Below the pieces are notes generated by a model. That model saw only the letters and a program-made list of their open reading frames with translations, was not told the DNA's origin and did no database searches. Shown here one piece after another: positions 1 through 5,658 of a stretch of 19,809 nt of DNA. Location of the stretch: positions 24,484 to 44,292 of the forward strand of contig JAHZDG010000019.1 in assembly GCA_019422485.1 (NCBI GenBank), read 5' to 3'. This DNA is from Alistipes sp. Lineage in GTDB: Bacteria; Bacteroidota; Bacteroidia; Bacteroidales; Rikenellaceae. Each line of letters starts with the position of its first letter. Position 1 is the first letter of the stretch. Position numbers and translations under genes: made by a program.

Positions 1-136
1 GACCCGTAAGACCGTTGCTTTCGGTCGGACCCTGAGGCCAGAGCGGCAGTTCGACCGGAGTCGTTTGGGCCTGCAGGAAGGAGCAGCTTCCGATGCTCAG
101 CCAGACGCCACTCAGCAGAATAAATAGTCGTTTCAT
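1..136 (-). CDS. Secreted hydrolase N-terminus (partial, likely alpha/beta-hydrolase/esterase)
   Basis: Only the first 45 codons are in the window; the rest lies beyond base 1. The ATG at 136 opens a protein starting MKRLFILLSGVWLSIGSCSF, a classic signal peptide (KR, then a hydrophobic core), with probable cleavage near the LQAQ segment. The mature start reads VELPLWPQGPTESNGLTG. A 'LWPxG.PxSNG' opening is familiar from secreted alpha/beta-hydrolase and xylan-esterase-like proteins of Bacteroidota, but too little is visible to name a substrate. It begins 10 bases after the stop of the sugar permease on the same strand, so it is probably the next gene of the ribose operon. The secretion call is solid; the enzyme family is a guess from memory of the N-terminal motif. 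Confidence 0.65.
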   Translation of the reverse strand, partial: MKRLFILLSGVWLSIGSCSFLQAQTTPVELPLWPQGPTESNGLTG

Positions 137-146
137 GAGAAAAGAG

Positions 147-1145
147 TTAAGCACCGGCATAGATCAGCAGGCCCAGGCCGGCCAGGAAAAAGATGAACAT
201 CCCGACGTTGAGTTTGGTGGAGATGGCCGGTGCCTGACGGAATTCATGCCAGACCAGGATCCCCCACAGGGCCGAAACCAGTGTCGCCCCCTGCCCCAGA
301 CCGTAGGAGATGGCGGCTCCGGCCGTACCCGAGGCGATCAGGCTCAACAACTGTCCGATGCACCAGATCACCCCGCCCAATACGCCGACCAGGTGGGTTT
401 TGAGGTCTCCGCGGAAGTAGTCCCGGATTGAGGCGGGTTCGCCTTCGATGGGTTTTTTCATCGCGATGGTGTTAAGGATAAACGTGCTGGCGAAAATGCC
501 GACCGCGAAGATGAAAAGTGCGGTGTAGGGGGTCAGTTTACCGGGGGCCGGGGCGGCAAAATTCATATCCATCGAAGCGGCGACGAACCGGTAGAAGAAA
601 GCCATGATCACCCCGGCAGCGATGGCGGTGAGGATGCCGCTCCGAGAAACTTGGCGGGTACCGCTTTGCGCTTTTTTATAAGCCATGGCGTTGAGAAGAA
701 TGGCAATGGTGATCAGCACTACGCCCAGAAAGATATAGGTCGGATCGCCCTTGGCTTCCCCGAAATAGTTGATCAGCACCCCCAATACCAGGGCCAGACC
801 GATGCCCACGGGGAAAGCCACCGACATGCCGCACAGGGCGATGGCGGCCGAGAGCAGAATGTTGGCCGTATTGAAAACGACCCCGCCGAGGAAGGCTTTT
901 CCCAGGTTGGCCGGGTCGGCTTGCGCCAGATCGGCCATAAAACTGCGGCCTTCGGTGCCGGTACTTCCGAGGGTGAAGGCGGCCAGAATCGAAAAGAGCA
1001 GCACGCCGATCACATAGTCCCAATAGAAAAATTCGTAGCGCCAGGTACGGGCGGCCAGTTTCTGGGTGTTGCCCCACGATCCCCAGCACAACATGGTGAT
1101 AAAGCAGAAAATCACCGCAAGCGTGTAGTTGTGAACGATATACAT
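147..1145 (-). CDS. rbsT: RbsT-like ribose/sugar permease (GRP/DMT-type carrier)
   Basis: 332-aa integral membrane protein with about ten hydrophobic segments spread over its whole length (for example residues 8-25, 42-60, 84-125, 133-152, 170-190, 205-225, 310-331). This fits the glucose/ribose porter (GRP, GlcU/RhaT-like) branch of the drug/metabolite transporter superfamily. The early WGSWGNTQK motif and the MSVAFPVGIGLALVLG segment are typical of the Bacteroidota members. It should carry a free sugar, probably ribose, across the inner membrane. This substrate is inferred from the adjacent ribokinase; the closest described analogue I know is RbsT of the Bacteroides thetaiotaomicron ribose system. 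The ATG at 1145 is the only sensible start, and no strong ribosome-binding site precedes it. It lies 114 bases downstream of rbsK, behind a terminator-like hairpin, and 10 bases upstream of the next gene. Confidence 0.8.
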   Translation of the reverse strand: MYIVHNYTLAVIFCFITMLCWGSWGNTQKLAARTWRYEFFYWDYVIGVLLFSILAAFTLGSTGTEGRSFMADLAQADPANLGKAFLGGVVFNTANILLSAAIALCGMSVAFPVGIGLALVLGVLINYFGEAKGDPTYIFLGVVLITIAILLNAMAYKKAQSGTRQVSRSGILTAIAAGVIMAFFYRFVAASMDMNFAAPAPGKLTPYTALFIFAVGIFASTFILNTIAMKKPIEGEPASIRDYFRGDLKTHLVGVLGGVIWCIGQLLSLIASGTAGAAISYGLGQGATLVSALWGILVWHEFRQAPAISTKLNVGMFIFFLAGLGLLIYAGA

Positions 1146-1224
1146 AAGGAGTAGTTAGTTAGGTTTCGGTGGTTGGACAAACAGCCCATCCGTCCGGATG
1201 AGCCTTTTGCCGAAAGGGAAGAAA

Positions 1225-1251
1225 AGACCGTCCCCGTGGGGGAGACGGTCT
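1225..1251 (-). terminator. Intra-operon terminator-like hairpin after rbsK
   Basis: An 8-bp stem (AGACCGTC at 1225-1232 with GACGGTCT at 1244-1251) is continued by CCC/GGG (1233-1235 with 1239-1241), with a 2-base bulge and a GTG loop. Read on the minus strand it starts 9 bases after the rbsK stop codon and is followed by TTTCTT, a short U-tract. It sits between rbsK and rbsT, so it probably causes partial termination or processing rather than ending the operon. The structure is visible; the function is inference. Confidence 0.6.
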
Positions 1252-1259
1252 GAGGAGGA

Positions 1260-2204
1260 TCAGGCCTTCAGAGGAAGGTCTGTAATGTCGAGTTCGTTGC
1301 GGTAAGGAACAGAGGCTTGAGCCCCTACCCGGCTGATCGACAGCGCCGAAGCCTTGCAGGCAAAGCGGGCGGCATGAATCAGGGAGTTGCCCTCCGAAAG
1401 AGCTACCGCCAGGGCGCCGTTAAAAACGTCGCCGGCGGCAGTCGTATCGACGGCTTGGATCTCATAAGCCGGGATCAGCGTGGCCTGCTGTTCGGAGTAA
1501 ACCAGGGCGCCTTTGGATCCCAGGGTGATGATGACGTGTGCCACACCCATCTCTGCAATCCGGGCGGCCGCTTGAATCGCGGAGGCTTCGTCGACGATCT
1601 TGACCCCTGAAATCATTTCGGCTTCGGTTTCGTTCGGTGTGATCAGGTAGAGGCACTCGAGCAGTTCGCGAGACAGCGGACGAGCCGGAGCCGGATTGAG
1701 AATCAGTTTCTTGTGGTGGTGCTGCGCCAGTTTGGCTACATATTCGACCGTTTCGATCGGAATCTCGAGCTGTACGAGCATGATCTCTGTCCGGTCCAAT
1801 ATCTTTTCGATGCCGGTCAGGTTGGCCGGCAACAGGTGGGCGTTGGCTCCCGAGGCAACGACAATGCAGTTCTCGGCCCGATCGTCCACGGTGATCAGGG
1901 CGACGCCTGAAGGATGTTCCGTGTCGGTGCAGACGTAGGAGGTGTCGATGCCTTCTTCTTCAAACAGCTGGCGGGCCTGATGGCCGAAAATGTCGCTGCC
2001 AACCTTGCAGATGAAGGTCACCTGTCCGCCCAGTCGGGCGACGGCAACGGCCTGGTTGGCTCCTTTGCCGCCGGGGTTCATCAGGAACGTGCCGCCCAGA
2101 ACCGTTTCCCCCGGACGGGGAAGATGGGCGCTGCGGACCACCATGTCGGTATTGCTGCTGCCGACGACCAGAATCTGTTGGGGAGTAGGAATTTTGGTCT
2201 CCAT
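1260..2204 (-). CDS. rbsK: Ribokinase
   Basis: 314-aa PfkB-family sugar kinase, the usual ribokinase length, expected to phosphorylate ribose to ribose-5-phosphate with ATP in the cytosol. The first PfkB signature is present as NPGGKGANQAVAVARLGG near residues 43-60. The second reads DTTAAGD at 253-259; D259 is the expected catalytic base, and the family consensus is DTxGAGD, so the Gly is Ala here. The N-terminal VVGSSNTDMVV matches the ribokinase substrate-binding strand. Its start is 5 bases past the stop of the upstream ADP-ribosylglycohydrolase, showing co-transcription. Together with the glycohydrolase and permease it completes release, import and phosphorylation. Other PfkB sugars (deoxyribose) cannot be excluded, but ribokinase is the best fit. 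Confidence 0.92.
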   Translation of the reverse strand: METKIPTPQQILVVGSSNTDMVVRSAHLPRPGETVLGGTFLMNPGGKGANQAVAVARLGGQVTFICKVGSDIFGHQARQLFEEEGIDTSYVCTDTEHPSGVALITVDDRAENCIVVASGANAHLLPANLTGIEKILDRTEIMLVQLEIPIETVEYVAKLAQHHHKKLILNPAPARPLSRELLECLYLITPNETEAEMISGVKIVDEASAIQAAARIAEMGVAHVIITLGSKGALVYSEQQATLIPAYEIQAVDTTAAGDVFNGALAVALSEGNSLIHAARFACKASALSISRVGAQASVPYRNELDITDLPLKA

Positions 2205-2209
2205 AGGGA

Positions 2210-3784
2210 TTAATTTACGGCTTTGGTTGACATGCTTTCGGCTTGCAGACGGGCATGCGGGTGTTCATATGGAGCGTCGGAATAGACCAGCATGTAGGTG
2301 AAGTCAAAGGTGGCGTCGGGACGCGGATTCTTCCACTTCAATGAAACCGTATGGTTGGCCTTAGGCAGTTGGTAGCGGAAGAAGATTTCCTGTTTGCGAT
2401 CGTGGAAGGCGATCGGCAGTTTGGCCGTTTCGACCAGCTTCCCGTCGAGGTAGCAGTCCACTTCGGCTACGTACGATTCGTCTTTGCATTCCAGTTTGCC
2501 GCGGAAGACAGCCCCCGTTCCTTCGAACTGCAGCGTGTCAAGTTTCTGCATCGGAACCGTCATCGAACGGGCCAAAACCGGATAGTGTCCTTCGAAAGAT
2601 TGTTCCAAACGTACCGGAACCGGTTGCTGGCAGGCGATGGTAACGATCGAATCGGTTACCGTACCGCCGTTTTGGGTGATCATCTGCAGGGCGTGGCGGA
2701 AGCCGACTTCATAGACTTTGTTCAGCGAGGTGTGGGTGAAGGCGAAATCCATATCTTCGGCTTCCCGCAGGTTTTTCATCCAGTATTCGGGGATGTTCTT
2801 GTAGCCGATCATCGTACCCAGAATCCCGGCAGCCGAGGCGGGGTTGCAGTCCGAATCGTATCCGCAGCGGGTGGAAATATCCATGGTCTTGAAGAAGTCC
2901 TTTTCGCCGTAGAGCAACCCGATGACGATGTAGGCACTGTTGATCACCGCATCGATGTTGAACGACCCGAAGACGCCGCTGGGGCACCCCACATCCTGAT
3001 TCCATTTGCGGGTGACTTCGAACCAGGTCTGCTGCCAGTCGTCGGGATACTGCTTCCACCAGCGGATGACATCGCTCATGCACTGATAGAATTTGCTCTC
3101 TTGCGGGATGGTTTTCAGGGCTTCGGTCACAACGTATTCCATGTCGTCGGATACGAAAGCCAGCGAATACATCGCTCCGACGTATACCCCGCCGTACCAA
3201 CCGTCGCCATAACACATGATATGGCCGATTTTGTCGGAGATTTCGGAGGCGCTGTTGGGCATCCCGGGACACATCAGCCCGGTGAAGTCGGCTTCGATCT
3301 GGTAGTCGAGGTCATCGGCATGGGCATTGTTGAGCCAGTGGCCCGAAGCCGGAGGCATAATGCCGTTCAGGATGTTGTAACGGGCGGCCTGATTGGCGTG
3401 CCAGAGCCGGTAGTCGGCCGTGGCGAAAGCCATGGCGAACGAATCCACCGGAGCGTCGATGCCCAGGCGGTCGATCACTTCGACGAAAGTCAGGTCCATG
3501 TAGACGTCGTCGTACAGGCCGGGGGAGTTTTCGTACCACCATTTGATATAGCCGTCGGGCCAGGGAATCGGGGTGTAGGCGGGGATCAGTCCTCCGTTGT
3601 AGCGGAATTCGGTTATGCTCCCGTAAGAGCATCCGATGGTTTGGCCGGCCCAGCCCCCTTTGATTTTGTCTTGCAGGACTTCTTGGGTCAGGGTGACGCT
3701 CTGCGGCATTTGGACGCTGTCGGTGCGGTTTTGGCCGCAGGCCAATAACCCGACAGCCATGGCCAGAAGGAATCCTTTTTTCAT
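2210..3784 (-). CDS. ADP-ribosylglycohydrolase family lipoprotein
   Basis: 524-aa exported protein. Residues 1-16 form a lipoprotein signal with lipobox LLAC (Cys16). Residues about 36-390 match the ADP-ribosylglycohydrolase (DraG/ARH) fold: the N-terminal KIKGGWAGQTIGCSYGS at 40-56, the acidic cluster YDDVYMDLTF at 91-100, and the C-terminal metal-site motif YDSDCNPAS with D310 and D312. These Asp residues are where the family binds its Mg2+ pair. The last ~120 residues look beta-rich and are probably an accessory domain. The family hydrolyses ADP-ribose N- or O-glycosidic bonds, freeing ADP-ribose or ribose-containing products. Cys16 is not followed by an acidic surface-export signal (GQNRTDS), so a periplasmic position is more likely than the cell surface (inference). 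It is first in a minus-strand operon with rbsK and rbsT, and the ATG at 3784 follows a candidate promoter. The exact substrate is not visible. Confidence 0.87.
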   Translation of the reverse strand: MKKGFLLAMAVGLLACGQNRTDSVQMPQSVTLTQEVLQDKIKGGWAGQTIGCSYGSITEFRYNGGLIPAYTPIPWPDGYIKWWYENSPGLYDDVYMDLTFVEVIDRLGIDAPVDSFAMAFATADYRLWHANQAARYNILNGIMPPASGHWLNNAHADDLDYQIEADFTGLMCPGMPNSASEISDKIGHIMCYGDGWYGGVYVGAMYSLAFVSDDMEYVVTEALKTIPQESKFYQCMSDVIRWWKQYPDDWQQTWFEVTRKWNQDVGCPSGVFGSFNIDAVINSAYIVIGLLYGEKDFFKTMDISTRCGYDSDCNPASAAGILGTMIGYKNIPEYWMKNLREAEDMDFAFTHTSLNKVYEVGFRHALQMITQNGGTVTDSIVTIACQQPVPVRLEQSFEGHYPVLARSMTVPMQKLDTLQFEGTGAVFRGKLECKDESYVAEVDCYLDGKLVETAKLPIAFHDRKQEIFFRYQLPKANHTVSLKWKNPRPDATFDFTYMLVYSDAPYEHPHARLQAESMSTKAVN

Positions 3785-3829
3785 GGCGTTGTTCTTTAGG
3801 TTTTTACAAGTTTCAGGAGTGATTTTTTA

Positions 3830-3837
3830 CAAAAATA
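3830..3837 (-). promoter_or_regulatory. Candidate Bacteroidota -7 box for the ribose operon
   Basis: On the minus strand this reads TATTTTTG, a perfect TAnnTTTG match, 46 bases upstream of the ADP-ribosylglycohydrolase ATG. About 25 bases further upstream there is only a TTTCG-like stretch in place of the -33 TTTG, so the second element is weak. Placement in the divergent gap before an operon supports it. I see no clear operator. Confidence 0.5.
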
Positions 3838-3979
3838 AAAGTTTGGGAAGGAATTCCATCGCGAAAAAATCCTATTTTAGATAAACCCAAATGCAGTATA
3901 AAATCTGCTGACAGACCTTCCGGGTACAGAATCCGATGGGAATGTGTTTCTGATAAATCGCTTTTAATGAATTGGTTGT

Positions 3980-5557
3980 ATGAGTAAGTCAGTTTCGTCG
4001 TTTTTGTTGGTTCGTTCCATGACAAAAGCGGAAAAACGACATTTCAGACTCTATGCTCAGTTGCAGGGCGGGTCGAAAATGTATACGACGCTGTTCGATT
4101 TGTTCGATCGTTGCGGCTCGATCGAAGAGGCGTTGGAGGCGTTTGCCCGAATTTACCCCCGGACACAAGCCGATACCATCGTCAAATATTTATATGCCAA
4201 TTTGTTGGAATGTCTGTTGCATTTGCGAAACGACGAAGATATTCAGCACCGGATTTTTGAGAGTATTTCGGCGGCGGCAATTTTGTTTGAACGGGGGCTG
4301 TACGAAGAGGCTTTCCGGGAACTGAGCCGGGCAAAGAAACAGGCCGAACTTCACCATCAGGATCTTTTGGCCTTGCTGATCCGGCAGACCGAACTGCGTT
4401 ACCTGAGTTTCCGGAATTTCGGTACGCTGGACGAGAAGAGCCTGGTCGGCAAGCAGATCCGCATCATCGACCTCATTAAACGGATCCGTAGCAAACACTG
4501 GCACAGTCAGTTGTATGATATTCTGAAGTTTCGTTTCCATCACAAAGGGTATGCCCGTTCGGATCGGGATCAGCAGAAACTCAACGATCTGTTGCTGCAT
4601 GAACTGAATCTGGTGGCCAACGGCCCCGGACGCAATTTTGAAACCGATGAGCTGCATGCCCTGTTCCAGGCGACCTATTTTCTGAGCGTGGGGAACTATC
4701 CGGCGGCTTTGCGACACTACCGGGGGCTGATCCAGCGTTTCGACGAAGACCGGACGGAAGGACAGCGGCCTCCGATGCACTATCGACAGGCGTTGGAGGG
4801 TATTTTGGATACCTTGCTGGCGGTCGGTCTTTATGATGAGGTCCCCTATTTCGCGGCGAAACTGGTGGCCGGACGGCTCGATGCTCCGGACGTGGCCCTG
4901 GACGATGTGGCTCGGGTCTATCTCTACCGCTCGTTGGCGCTGGTGCATGCCGGACGTCTGGAGGAGGCCGTCGAATGGCGGAACCGTTTTGAAGAGACAC
5001 TGTTCCGCAAGTTGCATTTGTTGGGTTTAGCGCTGCAGCTTCGGTTGTTTCTACACGAAGCCGTCCTGTGGCTGTTTGTCGGACGCTTGTCGGACGCCCG
5101 GAAACAGATGCGGAAAATCCTGTCGTCCGGGAAACTGCTCCATGCCTTCCCGGATTATCGGGCTGCGCGGCTGGTCAATCTGTTGTTGCTGGCCGAGTCG
5201 GGCGATGACGATCGGGTGGCGTATGAGGTGGCCTCTTTCCGGCGGGAAATGCGTGGCGATAAAGGACAACCCCAATATGCCATGGAGAAACTGCTGTTTC
5301 GTTTTGTGCAGGCCTATCCATTGCCGTTCGATCGGGCTGCCTGTGTCCGCTTGTGGAACCGGTTCGAACCGACGGCCCGGACGATCCGCGAAGACCGCTA
5401 CGAACGATCGCTGTTGGTCGTTTGTGACTTCCCGGCCTGGATGCAGAGTCGTCTGACGGGGACTCCCTTGGCGGATGTTTTGGCGGCTTCGCTCCGGAAA
5501 GCTCATCCCGATCCGCTTTTGTCCGAGACGGAGCTCGATCCTTTCGGCACCCCATAG
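3980..5557 (+). CDS. Uncharacterised helical-repeat (TPR-like) protein
   Basis: 525-aa protein with no signal peptide or membrane segment, so probably cytosolic. I do not recognise a named family. It begins SSFLLVRSMTKAEKRHFRLYA; a basic 'LV(R/K)S(L/M)(T/S)xxEKRxF' opening recurs, from memory, in large Bacteroidota proteins of unknown function. The rest is rich in Leu, Ala, Arg and Glu, arranged as repeated amphipathic helix pairs (for example around residues 85-125, 225-255, 300-345 and 380-420), consistent with a TPR-like solenoid that binds a partner. No catalytic motif is visible. The first ATG is preferred because it keeps the conserved-looking opening; Met14 is an alternative. The gene stands alone, divergent from the ribose operon and ended by a hairpin. 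No clear promoter box is seen. Function unknown. Confidence 0.75.
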   Translation: MSKSVSSFLLVRSMTKAEKRHFRLYAQLQGGSKMYTTLFDLFDRCGSIEEALEAFARIYPRTQADTIVKYLYANLLECLLHLRNDEDIQHRIFESISAAAILFERGLYEEAFRELSRAKKQAELHHQDLLALLIRQTELRYLSFRNFGTLDEKSLVGKQIRIIDLIKRIRSKHWHSQLYDILKFRFHHKGYARSDRDQQKLNDLLLHELNLVANGPGRNFETDELHALFQATYFLSVGNYPAALRHYRGLIQRFDEDRTEGQRPPMHYRQALEGILDTLLAVGLYDEVPYFAAKLVAGRLDAPDVALDDVARVYLYRSLALVHAGRLEEAVEWRNRFEETLFRKLHLLGLALQLRLFLHEAVLWLFVGRLSDARKQMRKILSSGKLLHAFPDYRAARLVNLLLLAESGDDDRVAYEVASFRREMRGDKGQPQYAMEKLLFRFVQAYPLPFDRAACVRLWNRFEPTARTIREDRYERSLLVVCDFPAWMQSRLTGTPLADVLAASLRKAHPDPLLSETELDPFGTP

Positions 5558-5563
5558 AAATAA

Positions 5564-5595
5564 AAAAGCCCGGAAAGAACTCCCTTCAGGCTTTT
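5564..5595 (+). terminator. Candidate terminator after the TPR-like gene
   Basis: AAAAGCC (5564-5570) pairs with GGCTTTT (5589-5595). GGA/TCC inside the long loop can add three more pairs. The T-run is part of the stem, as in bidirectional A/T-flanked terminators. It starts 6 bases after the stop codon. Modest stability. Confidence 0.4.
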
Positions 5596-5616
5596 CGTTA
5601 TCTCGAAACGGACTGT

Positions 5617-5624
5617 TATCTTTG
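5617..5624 (+). promoter_or_regulatory. Bacteroidota -7 box (TATCTTTG) for the GH123-like gene
   Basis: A perfect TAnnTTTG match lies 34 bases before the ATG at 5659. About 20 bases upstream is a TTTTCG stretch that could act as a degenerate -33 TTTG. The location directly after a terminator-like hairpin supports an independent transcript. Confidence 0.6.
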
Positions 5625-5658
5625 TGTAGATCATGAACCGAATAACCGAATTCATCGT

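Noticed and set aside
2351..3748. 465-codon plus-strand ORF opposite the ADP-ribosylglycohydrolase
   Set aside because: It is an antisense shadow of a gene with clear motifs; its composition (Val/Asp/Gly/His rich, no motif) reflects the GC-rich third positions of the real frame.
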